From the NCBI GenBank assembly GCA_027943335.1, contig BSBK01004082.1:241501-305500 (forward strand): a stretch of 64,000 nt of DNA. The letters are read 5' to 3'. Position 1 is the stretch's first letter; every line of letters starts with the position of its first letter. Below are positions 10,330 through 22,600 of the stretch, one piece after another. The notes beneath the pieces were generated by a model. The model was not told the origin of the DNA. It saw only the letters and a list, made by a program, of their open reading frames with translations, and ran no database searches. The stretch comes from Chamaecyparis obtusa. Taxonomy: Eukaryota > Streptophyta > Pinopsida > Cupressales > Cupressaceae. A program made the position numbers and the translations under genes.

Positions 10330-12870
10330 CAACTCTGCTGCCTCTTTAACATTCTAGATGTCTTGGGAACCATGTGAGCCTTCATTCTCCTTGTTTTTCT
10401 TTGTTCTGGCTTTGGTTCTTTTACCTGGGCCCTCACTTGGCTTCTTCTTCCCTTCCCCTGAAGTCCTCTTATCAACCCTGCTGTCCATTTTTTCTTCCAT
10501 TTTATTGGTTAGAAGCTTTATGTGGTCATTGGATGCTTTGAGAATGTTAAAGTTTTGCTCGGCAATACCCTTAAGGGTTTCCTCTAGGTTGATCATCTTT
10601 TATTCCAGGTGCTAAACCCTAGCCTCCAGGCTTTGCTTTCACTCTGTGGACTAGTGATCCTTGTCATCAGTAGTCTAAATTTTTTTTTTGAGCTCTTCAA
10701 TTTCATGGAAGAGCCATTTGAAGGACCTATACTGATCCAGCATGCTATTCTTATTGTTGTTGAGGAAGTCCAAATCCATTTCCCTGGCTTTATCGCTTAG
10801 GACCACCAGAGTGGGATCAATCAACTCCTCCTTGTGGACATTGCCTTCAGTGTCCTCCATTATTTTGGGGAAAACAGCCTCCCTTATAATCCTCATTTTC
10901 ACTGTGTTGATGTTGAAGCTCCTCTAGACCTTTTTCCCTTTTCTAAAAGTGTGATACTCCCCTCTGGAATTATCTTTAAAGGTCTCAAGCCTTATAGGAG
11001 ACTGAGGGGAAGGATTACCCTGTTCATCTTTGCAGTCCTCGAAAATAAGGTATTAAGTCTCATTTTTGGTGCCAGGTGAGGTTTGAGGAGGAAGGGAGTT
11101 ATCATCATTGATCGTGAGGTCAATAGAGAGGTGACCCGAGAAATCCCTCAAGGTGTTGAGGTTTTCCCCTTTGACCTGATCTGACATTTTTGTGGCTTCC
11201 ATTTTTTGGTTTCCCTCCTCTTCCTCTGTATCCATGTTTTCCTCATTTTTGTTGTACTCGTCTTCCAAGTCTATCTCCTTTCTGTCTTGCTTTTTTGGGG
11301 GTTTTTCAATTTTGATAGTGCTCGCAGGTCTCTTCTTGGATGTGGATCCCTTTTTCAAATTATGCTTCTCTTCTTCCTCACTTTCCACAGAGAGATTGTC
11401 CTTAGAGTTTCCCAAAAAGATGTAGTCTGAACATGAATCTTCACTGATAGCTTTCTTATCCACAATTTCCTTACCCAGAATTTGGGCTTTGAAGTAATCA
11501 TAAAGAAAAAGTAACAAACCTTCATGCAGGGTGGGGTTAGCTATATTTTTCTCTCTAAAGCCATTGATATTCTCATTTATAGAGGAGTAGAGATAAAATG
11601 GAATGGAGATCTTTTTTCCATGCCTAAAGTGATTCGGCAAGACAAAATGGTAGGTGCAAATTCTATCAAACCTGGTATCCAAATTGATGTAAGAAATGAG
11701 CGTCTTGAGAACAAACTACCACTTCATCTTCAAACTCGCAGGCTGGTAGTAAGTTCCCATCTTGGTGATTGCCTTCTTCTCCTAGTCATTTCTAACAAAC
11801 TCATTGACAACATTGTCTGAGATTTTACGGTCTCTATAGAATTTTTTTCAACAATGGGGATGCCAATAACCATTGAGATCACTTCCTCCATGAAAGTGAA
11901 GGACTTTCCCTCTGTCTCCACCATCCCTTCATTCCATCTTTTTTCAAAAAATTTGGTGATCTCCTTTCTGTAACCTTGGAGTCTTTCAATGAAGGTGGTG
12001 ATTTCCCCTTTCTGAAGGGTGTTCCATACTTTAGTTCGATTCTTCCACTTCTTGTTATCATTCTCTAGCTCTCTTTTGTGTCTTTCCCCAACCATGGCTA
12101 TTGTTTGGGCTCTAGTAACTCTCTGGTTTAGCAAGACCTTAATGCTCTCCATCTTTTTAGTAGCCTTAGTTCTTGGTTTTCTAGAGATATGCCTTTGGTG
12201 ATAATTCTAGTTCTTGGGAAGGGAGACCGAGAAAGCATGCGGAGAGGAAATGTTGTAATTAATCTTATTGTCCCTCCGTAGCTTGTCATTAGTGAAATTA
12301 CTCCTCCAAAAGGCCCCTTTTCTGTCATTATTATCTTTAATCATAACTTTGGTACTTTGGAGTCTGTCCACATCGAGAGAATCCTCCCCATCACTGGAGA
12401 TATCATCAGCATGGAACTAACTCATGTTAGATTCCTTGCTGGTAGCCAGAATGGCGATCCAATCAATGAACCAGGTGGCTTACCTTGACACATGATGAAA
12501 GTGGTCCGTGACAAGTTGAATAGTGTTGACATTTTTTATAAAAGAGTCAACCTTCATCCAGAGAAGATTGACCCCTATTTCAGGGGCCATGGTGAGCTTA
12601 CCAAGGATCCCATTTGCCTCTCCATGGATATTGGATCGACCAAGCTAGAAAAAACTACCTTTGTTGATCTTATGAAAGACATCCATGGCCGTAACTTCTT
12701 TGTAGAAAACTACAGAATAAATTTGAGAAGAAATCCTCAAGTTGATTCCCTCAAACTTATCCGTCTGAGTAATAGTATCCTGGTGAAATAAGATGTAAGA
12801 TCTGGGATTACTGATGATGATACTAGTGACTTCCTACTTAAGTGAGCTAGAGAGCACATAGGGGTTCCTT
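10330..12870 (-). pseudogene. large broken ORF of an unrecognised repeat family (copy 1)
   Basis: Read on the minus strand, coding-like sequence runs from about 12870 to 10330 with several stops and frame changes. N to C: a globular part (about 12800-12420) with FHQDTITQTDKFEGINL and IYSVVFYKEVTAMDVFHK; a helical part (12152-11730) with EITKFFEKRWNEG and SFTFMEEVISMVIG; a segment from 11682 with HFRHGKKISIPFYLYSS and LHEGLLLFLYDY; an acidic, lysine-rich low-complexity stretch; and a coiled coil with a basic tail (10902-10354). The helical, IPFYL and coiled-coil parts recur in the same order in the plus-strand copy at 60.4-62.4 kb, which argues that this was a real protein. The middle resembles proteins loosely called putative plant transposon protein; that is an inference. 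No polymerase, integrase or transposase motif was seen. Confidence 0.5.
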
Positions 12871-13232
12871 ACAGTGACTAACATAACTTACTTGGGGTGC
12901 AGGCTACCTAGATGGTTTTCTAAGGCCCATTTGCGATATTATTACTGGCTTCTTCTTGCCTAATCTAAGTTGCTTTATTTTTGCCAAGGGATTTTAGTTT
13001 AGCCCCAACATGAGCTTTGTTTCTACTCCTGGTTGTTGTAGGAGAACCTAGTGAGGGGTCTCTACTTTTGGTTCTCTTCATATTTTGAACCTTAGACAAG
13101 CCCTCCTTAACATCTTTGTATTTTGCAAAGAGCTCCTCCATCTTGGTGAGCTGCCTTGGGGAGAAAGTGCCCAGTAGTTCTTTCTTTTGTAGAACCTTAT
13201 TAGTTTCCTATGTCTCAAAGCATGGGTAAGAT
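12871..13232 (-). pseudogene. decayed lysine-rich ORF fragment next to the LTR edge
   Basis: On the minus strand a frame with few stops gives TFSPRQLTKMEELFAKYKD followed by a Ser/Lys-rich stretch. It may be the N-terminal part of the unknown ORF that follows. It ends at the LTR border at 13233. No family recognised. Confidence 0.3.
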
Positions 13233-13850
13233 TGTTGGGATGGGATTGTAAGGAATAGTTCCAAGAGATAACTGAGAGGGGGGGGGGGGGTGAATCAGTT
13301 ATCTACAAGTTTCAATTCTTTATCCAATTAAGTATACTTAAACATAAAGCATAAACACAATGAAAGAACACTTGAACACAACACAATATTTTGGTTATGA
13401 AGAAACCCAAATAGGTAAAAATCCCCGTGGGAATTGACACCCACTAATACTCTGCACTAGTGTATTATGATCCTTGTTAGAAGATCCTTAACCCTATTAG
13501 GAGTTGCTTTACAATATATTTAGTATAGTAGACCTGGTCAAGGGTCAGACCCTGTTAGGAGTCTTTTACAATTGTCCCTATTAGGGGAGAGGATGCACTA
13601 TCTGAGAGCTCACTGCTCAAAGGTGTGAAGGCTACAACCTTTTGAATAATAGATACACACTATATCTAGATCTTGGTGAATTGTGTTTAGACCTGTTGTC
13701 TAGATCAGTTCCAATGAATAGAACTAGCACTTTACTTGGTCATATAGACCTTCTGATGACTCAACACTTCACACACTCTGCTTTGCTCTGATTAATCAAC
13801 CATGAACCACACTCAAGCAATCACAAATGACTGCCTATAAATATATTTCT
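13233..13850 (-). mobile_element. LTR edge of a copia-like element (far border not found)
   Basis: Starts TGTTGGGA and within 35 bp carries the hairpin GATAACTGA / TCAGTTATC around a purine-rich loop with a run of 13 G. It then has the motifs shared with the LTRs at 27635, 29773, 38842 and 45098: a GTGGGAATTGACACCCAC-like stretch and repeated CCTATTAGGAG / CCTGTTAGGAG. By comparison with those LTRs the element points to the minus strand. The other border was not found, so it may be a solo or truncated LTR. Confidence 0.6.
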
Positions 13851-14732
13851 TCTAAATGATATAACCAAGTCAACCTATTAGAACCACCTTGAAATCATAT
13901 TAGAGAAACCATAACAAACTCCAATAAATATTTTGTCAGCTCTACTATCCATGCAACACATTCTGGGACCTGTCCAATAAGATAATTGTAGATGCACGCT
14001 ACACGCTGTCAGCTCTACCAAAACAACTGGATCTTTCTCCTCAAGCTGAATTACTTCATGCACTCTTAACCGAACATCATAACTCTTCTCTAAGCTTCAA
14101 AGAGGATGCATCAAGCTTCGGGTGACTAGGGTTAGGGTTTCACCCACCAGACCTACTAGAAATGGTCACAAATTTATTACAGGGGAAGGAAACCCTGGAA
14201 ACCAGGAGAAAGAAAATCCCAGAGTGATCCATAATCATAAAAAATCTCACAGAGAAGGTACTGAGATCCACAAAAACATCCAAAATGTCAACCCTTTTAG
14301 TCACCTGCAAGACACCTCAAGCACAAAACGACATAGTACAAATCCTTGCAAATGATCATGGAACACCCTAGACCACACCACAACAGCAAGCGCCACCAAA
14401 CCAATCAAAATCAGCTGTTAAAACCATAAATTTTGGTACTTCCTATCACTAGAAACCCTTAAAGAATTCAAATTTGAAATTAAATGATCATTTCCAAGGC
14501 GCCAGTGGCAAATCGGCAGCATATATTCAAATTTGGATCAACTTTAAGTCGCAGCTGTTAGATCATCCCTTTTCGCAGTCTTCATGTCCTTAACTCAACT
14601 GCCACCCTCAGGTTAACACTCAGCGACCATGTGACAAGGAAAATCCCATTCGCGAAGTGAAATATTAACTCACCACTTAACCCTACGAACAGGTGACCAA
14701 AGGAATATAAACTTATCCCAGTTATATCTAGC

Positions 14733-14763
14733 GAACTGGCAAAAAAAGGCTTTTTGCCAGTTC
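14733..14763. repeat. 13-bp perfect hairpin
   Basis: GAACTGGCAAAAA (14733-14745), loop aaggc, TTTTTGCCAGTTC (14751-14763). The U-rich 3' arm could resemble a terminator, but in a plant nuclear context this is more likely a repeat fossil. Confidence 0.7.
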
Positions 14764-15041
14764 ACAAAAAGATTTATCTTAGCGCTAGAAACTTTAACGA
14801 TTACGTGAACAAGTGTTCGTTGAATCACCAGTCAAATTGGAACACCACCATTTTATTACGCGAATGAATGAACCCATTGAATTTTGTCAAGCCGCTAACC
14901 TTATTTATCCAAACCACCAAGACCTTAGACCCCACCTGTGCCCGCTTTATGCCACTTTTCGTTACCTCATTCATGGCTCATGCTCGGTCACACTGACATG
15001 GGACCCACCTTCTGTAAGTCTTATAATCTGATGCCAAGCGT

Positions 15042-15711
15042 AAGATCTCATAGCTCTGACAAAACCCATGAGAACTTACACCGACCGTAGATCTTGTCCT
15101 CGTCACTAATCTCTCTGACAATGACCCCACCTTGCCACATCATCCACATTGACGAATAAAATTTGAACAATCCTACACCACCTAGCAAATGTCCCCACTA
15201 AGAACAATAAGCTGCCTGGAAGATCGGACGGCTGGCGCAAGATCTGAAAGGCTTGGAAGATTCCATGAGATCAAGTGCCTACAATTGATCTTGAATCTTC
15301 TGATTGAGATACTCGGCCCGCTTGACAACACATCTAGCTCACACAACATGGACCAATCACAGTACAACAAATCAGCATATCTAGCAGCTGGACCTGCCAA
15401 AAGAAAAGGTTATGTCATGCCAAAGAATCAACGGTTGTCTCAAAATATCATACATCTGACACATCTCATAAGAATTTACTCCCGTCGTTGATTCACTGCA
15501 AGTGTCAGGACCCTTTGACAAGCCGGCAACCCAGGACCCACTGACAACTGCCAACGTGTTAAAACATGGACCAATAAGATGTCACCATTTGTGCATACGT
15601 GTCAACAAACCCACCTATTTGAGAAGCTCTGTCATAAAGAAAATCAATGACCATCACAAAAGCACATAGCTCTGACACATCTCGTGAGAATAAGTGCCCA
15701 CCATCGGATGG
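15042..15711. repeat. three degenerate direct repeats bounded by inverted repeats
   Basis: A core like 'tagctctgacacatctc' followed by 'gagaa' occurs near 15051, 15455 and 15667. The first is bracketed by AAGATCT (15042) and AGATCTT (15089), the second by GAATCAACG (15425) and CGTTGATTC (15486), so the bracketing arms differ but each pair is complementary. Confidence 0.5.
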
Positions 15712-16109
15712 AGATGGTGTCAGAGATCCGGGCCCAGGAAAATACAAAGCCGAAATATTAGGAAGTATTAAAATAGTCAAACTTAGGAAAAAATAATTTC
15801 GCTGGGGTTAGAGACCTAGGAAATATTAAAGGGGGTCGATAACACCCTAGTCGCATGATTGCATAACATGAAAAAGGTTCATTCGATCATGTGACAAAGG
15901 GATAATAAATTAGCGCATGCGAATTAGGATCTTTAAGTGGCCTGAATAAAGTAACATGAAATTAGAACAAGGCCAGGGTATAACAAAGGGTTTTTCATGC
16001 AACGGCTACATTTTTGAACTTTTGAACTAAGAGTTTTAGATAGAGACATGAAAAACATTGCAAAGACCAGGGGGAAAAAACTAGAGCCATGAAATTTTTT
16101 ACATGTGCT

Positions 16110-16900
16110 AACAGGTTGTACATATTCAAACATCTCTATAGATGAACACTGAATATAAGGTAGAGGATCCATTCCTCTTATTCAAAGATCTTCCCTCTTT
16201 CATTGAGGAAGAATAAAGCAACAAAGTTATTCCTACCTTTGAGAAATAACTATTGGGTATTCATCCTTTACTAGAATCAGAAGTCTTGCTGCAAGAAGAA
16301 GAGGAACCAAATCAGTTGCTATAGTAGGATGTCCTCTATGATATGGATGATGAGGAGGAATATCCTAAGGATAGATATGTCCTTGATGAAGCGCATGATG
16401 ATATACATGAGGTTGCTTCTCAACATATGCATATTATCATAGTAGATCAAGAAAAATCTAATTAAGAGGAAAGTTTTTGGGACATGAGCTAGAAATGTTT
16501 TTCTCATCCATATACATCAAGTCATCCACACCTTACCACCATCTCCCATGGAGATGGTGCATGAGAAACATGAAGAGGTGGAGTTCATCTTTTCATAATA
16601 GGAGGAGGAGCCATTTCCAATCCAACAAAATATCAATGTTGTTGAGCACAACAACAAGACCAAAGATGATCTTTTGGACCCAATAATACCATCATGAGGA
16701 TGCCCCATAGAAGCCACCTAGCTTTGCAAGAAATTTGCAAGTTGCCCATGGTGATGCTTGTTTCAAAGAATGAGGGTGGTTAACACAAGGATGAGAAAGT
16801 TTGTCTTTCTCAAACAAAGAGTTCCCCAGTGTTAGAGGTCTTCTCTATTCCCATTTTAGGGGTTAACACAAATCTTCATTTTGCACATTGTCAAAATTAT
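16110..16900 (+). pseudogene. decayed ORF of unknown repeat (copy 2)
   Basis: Homologous to 9480-9660 (shared 'caaagatcttcc' and 'aacaaagttattcctacctt'). Frames here are broken by many stops but keep acidic peptides (DPFLLFKDLPSFIEEE, NKVIPTFEK, YDMDDEEEYPKDRYVLDE). No domain recognised. Confidence 0.4.
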
Positions 16901-16916
16901 TCATAAGGCCTACTTT

Positions 16917-19431
16917 GTGGATACATTCTTCATATCCAATTGATTGTCATGAAAAAAGGATAATTGTCCTATTTTTCAAAATATTGGTGTACTCCTTTAT
17001 CCGTTTTGAGAGCCTAGGAACCTCATTTGATAATTTGTCCAAGGCCACTCCATTTGCAATTTCTTTTGTTTTTCTACATGCATAGTTTTGTGTTTCTTGA
17101 GTAGCCATTTTTGTGGGTCAATATTTTGCTCCAAGATTATTTTCATGATAGTGGATTACTACCTTGGACTTTCCATATGTAAATGTACCTCTATGACAAA
17201 TTACAAAGTCTTAGAGTAGTATTTGATATTTTTCAAGGCTAAAACCAAATTCAGTTCATTGTGTTTTGCACTTGCATGTTTATAATAATTTAAACATGGT
17301 CAACTTTGACCATTTGCATTTCACATTAGAAATCAAGTCGTGAGATATGCTTTTGCACATGTCTTCTTTATACTTGAATGAGTTAATCCTCCCAATGGCG
17401 GCTCCTCAAACCATTGTTTGGTATTTTGTAAGAGGCGTGTTGACAAGGTTTCAGGATGGTTTTGGTGTATCTAGCTGCAAAAATGATAAAGTAGGGGAAT
17501 TTGGTGATTAAAATACTTCACTCCATGAAGTGTCAAACAAAACTATCATACAAAGTGATTATCAACATATAATTCTATATGCCTTCTAGTTGTCATGATC
17601 TCGTGTTGTTGTTTGATTAGTTGTTTAGGGCAATTTCTGAGGCCTTATGCTTGTTTTGGGTAGTAGGCAAAAAGATAAAATATTGAACTTTCATGGTTTC
17701 ACGCTTTAGTTTTTTATTCATAATGTACATTGAGGTTGTTTCAAGTTGTCCCTAGGCCCATGAATTGGAACAAGAAAAATATATAGTTGGGCCAACAAGG
17801 GGACCCGACTCGCTCCATAGCATTACAATTTCATTCTCAAAATTGATCTAATATTTTATTATTTAAATCATTTTTGTGATTTAAAGAATAGAATGCATAT
17901 TTGAAGAATAGAGACATAAAGAAGTTTAGAGTTTAATAAATCATGTTTATGATTTACACATGTTTATATGAGAGATACATTTAGATTCATAGGCATAAAA
18001 ATATTTAGATAAATTTTTATTTAAATTATTTTTTAAAATAATATTTTATAGCATTATTAAAAATGAGTTTAAGTGCAAATCATTTTATATTTGTTCAAAA
18101 TGATTTTCGATGTACAAGGCAAGTACAATATTGGCGGGCCCTCCTCTTTACTTCTTATGCAAATATAAGGTTTTTATGAGAGGTTGTTGAAAGGAGAAAA
18201 TAAATTTATTTAGCAACTGAGTTTGACGGGTGAAAAATAACTTATACCACGTCAGCAAAGGGCATAAGCTCGGAAGCTCGTTTCAAACAATGAGAAAAAA
18301 AAATCATTACACCAGCATTTTGCAAGGCCTTATTGAAACAGGCATAAGAATAATTAAAGGGGCTTTGCCCGAGTGTCCGAGCTGCACAAAACGATTGTCC
18401 AGACATACATACAAAATGTTGAAATAGACATAATGCAATGATGCTCTGTTCATATTTCTTGTCATTGAATGGATTTTCTTTGTGGGAAAAATATCTGTTT
18501 AAACTAATGAACTACTTTGAATACCCCATGTTGATGTGCACAAAAAATTAGTACTTGTGATGGTTGATAATATAGTAAATATTTGGTGATTGTGTGTATG
18601 GCATTGTAATGGGCAGTTTTGTGATGTTACTGGTGAATTTTTAAATCTTCAGTTTTGTTGATATTAGATTGATAGTGTTGTGCTATTCCAGGGGCTAATT
18701 CTTTTGCCTTTTAGTCTTGTTTTCAATAAAATATTATCATTTTAGCATTGAGAGGAGTTTGAGAATGAGATGATTAAAGTTTTAGTTATGCAGAAACTTT
18801 TATTTGAAAGGAAAAGGGATTGTTATTTTTCTCAGTAAGGAAAGTAATATACAACTGTTCTATGAAATAATGTTTCTCAATGAGATTTTTTTCACATAAT
18901 GGAAAATATAGTTCGGAAATTCTTAATTTCATTAGTTGGAATATCTTAGTAAAAAAAAAGATTAATTTTTTTATTAGTAAGGGCTTTCATTCAGAGGTAG
19001 AATGATTTTAATAAATGAGAAGATGAAGGGTAAAACCTTGGTCAAGTGTAAATATTCCAACTATGAAAAATTGAAATTATTTTACTAGTTAGCACAAAAT
19101 TGTTACAACACATTGGGTAAGATAATTTGATTAATATCTTTGCAAAACAATCATAATAAAACATCCCATAATACCTTTGATTAAAATATTACAAGCTTAT
19201 CCTCTAAAACTGCTACATTTACTTCAATTTAAATCCAAGAGACTGGCCAATACCATGCCATCAAATATCCAAATTCTTAAAGGCCAACAAATCAATTAAG
19301 AAAGCTGACAAGAAAATATGTAAACTAACTTCCTTACACCTATCCATGTCAGAAGACTATATTTAAACTAACTTATTCTTGTACCATGCCACAAGACTAT
19401 ATGTAGACTAACTTCCTTACACCTATCAGAT
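16917..19431. repeat. duplicated block B, flank downstream of SKP1-like gene 2
   Basis: Counterpart of 4020-5092. Similarity is near 16917-17000 and then from about 18440 to 19431; the 1.4 kb between has no recognisable gene and is either an insertion here or a deletion in block A. Confidence 0.65.
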
Positions 19432-19605
19432 TTACTCGAAAGCCCACTGATTTTCACGCCTGCCTTCCTCCTCCTCTTCAGGAGTGTAGTCGTTTTTTAT
19501 GTTAAATGTCTTTCGAATCTCTTCAGGAGCTTTTCCCTTAATCATGTTAGCCACAGTTTGACACATTAAGTCCATAAAGTTCTTTATATTCAGATAATTT
19601 GCAGC
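19432..19605 (-). CDS. SKP1: SKP1-like gene 2, exon 2
   Basis: 57 codons plus TAA, starting directly after a CAG acceptor. It encodes the F-box-contacting C-terminal half and lies more than 6 kb from exon 1. Confidence 0.82.
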   Translation of the reverse strand, partial: AANYLNIKNFMDLMCQTVANMIKGKAPEEIRKTFNIKNDYTPEEEEEGRRENQWAFE

Positions 19606-22600
19606 CTGTTCACAACAAAGAAATATATATATATATATAACAAGTCATCATATCCAACAGGAATATAAATTTGGTACAAACATATTAACAAATATACTGC
19701 TACAAATGATACAATTAAATAATCAAATTCATCCTACAAATACATATCAAATATTTGAAATCCATGTGCTATAAAGCCGAACAATCCATAATGTTTCCCG
19801 AAAACCCTAACCTACATCATCCAACTTTAAAACATAAAAGGGTTTCTGATGTGGGAAATATTAAAATTTAAATTTGCAAACCTTTACAAATTTTAACTCG
19901 GCACTTAAAAATTGCTCGGCACATGAAAGGTGCCGAGTGCCAGTTTTACTCGGCACTTACTCGGCACATGAAAGGTGCCAAGTGCTAGTTTTACTTGGCA
20001 CTTACTCGGCACATGAAAGGTGCCGAGTGACAGGAGGGTGCCGAGTGAGCTCGGCACCTGAAGGGCAGCTCGGCACTTGAAAGGAAATGCTCGGCAAGAA
20101 TGGATGCCGAGTGACACAGTTTAACATGAAACTCTTCACGATTAAAAACAAACACTCAACACTTAAAAATATTCAACAAGGATCTTCTCAAATGCAATGT
20201 AGAGGGGAAGAACAATAGATTTGAGTATGCCTCCTTGCTTGATATTTAACTTTGATTAAAACATTTACAAAATCTGGGAGCATTCAGCTTCAACTAGAAA
20301 ACTCTAAATTTACCCTAAAAACTTAAAACTTCAAATAAACTATTAAACTTCAAACTTGCAGCTCTAATGGCTGCATACTACAATGCCTGGAGCAATCACT
20401 ACATCAACAGGTCGAATCAAAACAATAATAAACTTACAGAATGACCAGAGAAGAAACACGTGCAACTACAGGCACGAAATAAGCAAACTTCTTTCTCTGC
20501 ACTCTGACGACTGGATCTGCTGATCTTCTTCTTTGCTCTGCAACTCTAAATCTGCACTTTCTCTGCTAAACTAAAAATGAATGAGGGAGAGACATTCCTT
20601 TTTGTCATATTCCATTTTCCCCCTCTTTTCAAAATTTAAAAATCTCACCTACCCGTATTAATGTTTCTAGCTGTTCTGTTCGTCAAAGGTGGTAGGTGAG
20701 CGTTTGGCTCAAGGGACAAACAGCTCGCAGCATTTAATTTTTCCAACACTCCCCCTTTGTCCCGAGCCAAACAAACAAGGATCACTGTTGATCCACATCA
20801 ACTACACCAAGACATTTTCTTAGGTGCACAAAAGCTCCAATGCCTAATGGCTTTGTGAAGATGTCTGCTAGCTGCTGCTCAGACTTGCAAAATTCCATCT
20901 TGATATCCTCATTCTCCACCAACTCTCTGATGAAGTGATATCTGATCTCTATGTGTTTGCTTCTACCATGGAAGACTGGATTCTTGGACAATGCAATTGA
21001 TGAGATGTTGTCACAATAAATTGTGGTTCCATCCTCTTGCCTTTCATTCAAATCTGTCAAGATCCTCCTTAGCCAAATTGCTTGACATGCTGCTGCATTT
21101 TCTGCTATGTATTCAGCCTCTGCTGTAGATTGAGCAACAATAGGTTGCTTCTTGGATGCCCATGAAATGGCACCCGATCCCATGTGGAATACATATCCGG
21201 AAGTGCTCTTCCTATCATCTATACTTCCAGCCCAATCACTATCTGTATATCCTACCAACTTGAATTCATTTTCTGTAGTATACAAAATTCCAAATCCCTT
21301 GGTACCTTTCACATACCTTAGGATCCTCTTTCCCGCTTGCCAATGGGAATCCTTTGGTGTTTCCATAAATCTGGAAATCAAACTTACTGCATGCATCAAG
21401 TCTGGCCGAGTTGCAGTCAAGTACATTAAACTTCCAACCATACTCTTGTATAGTGTTGGATCCACTCTCTTGCTAGAGTCTTCCTTGCTCAACTTCAGAC
21501 CTACTGTTGTTGGTGTGGGGGCTGCCTTACTATTTTGCATTTTAAATCTCTCCAAGATCTGCCCTGCATATTTTTCTTGAGAGATAAAGATGCCATCATG
21601 CATTTGTTTTACTTCTATGCCTAGAAAGTACTTCAAGAGACCTAGGTCTGTCATCTCAAACTCATTTTTCATTGTCTCTTTGAACTCACCAATTAGAGCC
21701 CTATCATTTCCAGTAAAAATCAAATCATCTACATACAAGACAACAATCAGCACATTACCATTTGCTGCCTTGATGTAGAGTGTGGGCTCACCATTGCTTT
21801 TGCTAAAGCCATTGCTCATCAAATATGAGTCAATCCTGTTGTACCATGCCCGTGGAGCTTGCTTGAGCCCATAAAGAGCTCTCTTCAATCTATATACTTT
21901 ATGTTCTTCACCTGCAACTTCATAACCAGGTGGCTGCTCCACATATACTTCTTCCTTTAATACACCATTTAGGAAGGCGGACTTCACATCCATTTGATAT
22001 ACCTTCCACTTGTGCTGGGCTGCAATTGCTATGACAGCACGCACGGTTTCCATTCTTGCAACTGGGGCATAGGTCTCATCATAATCTCTGCCATACTGCT
22101 GTTTGTAGCCCTTGACTACCAGCCTTGCCTTATGTCTATCAATTTTGCCTTCAGCATTGCATTTGGTCTTATAGACCCATTTCACTCCAATCACTTACTT
22201 TTTGGGAGGTAAATCAGTTAGCTCCCATGTCTCATTCCTTTCTATAGCATCTATCTCCTCATCCATGGCCTTACACCATTTCTTCTCCTTAATAGCTTCT
22301 TCAAAGTATATTGGATCACTATGAGAAAATAGTGCAAAATTAACACTCTCATCATATTCTTCATACCTTTCATCTTGGTATATCTCCCTAAGACTCTTGG
22401 TCTTTCTTGGTAATAGGGAGGAGAGTGTGGGATCAGAATCTTCACTGCTGCTGCTCGGCACTGACACTCGGCCACGCCTAGAGGAGCTCGGCAGTGACTG
22501 AGGTTGCTTGCCTTTTCTTCTATCTGCTCCTTCTTCTTGCTGTTCATCAGCATCCTCTTCACTCATGATTGGCACTTTACTTGAAGTGCTTGGTGACTCA

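Larger units (their letters stand above)
13851..16109. other. no gene recognised; repeat-derived DNA
   Basis: Less AT-rich than its surroundings and probably LTR-like. It contains a strong hairpin (14733-14763) and three degenerate repeats (15042-15711). Short ORFs are present but have no recognisable content. Confidence 0.4.

Noticed and set aside
10358..10615. Plus-strand ORFs with hydrophobic stretches in 10.3-11.5 kb
   Set aside because: Apparent membrane segments are the antisense of Lys/Glu-rich coiled coils on the minus strand.
12492..12791. Plus-strand 99-codon ORF
   Set aside because: It lies antisense to the broken minus-strand ORF whose peptide frame is consistent across 12.8-11.7 kb.
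21152..21580. Plus-strand 142-codon ORF
   Set aside because: Antisense shadow of the copia RT/RNase H frame, which has complete motifs.
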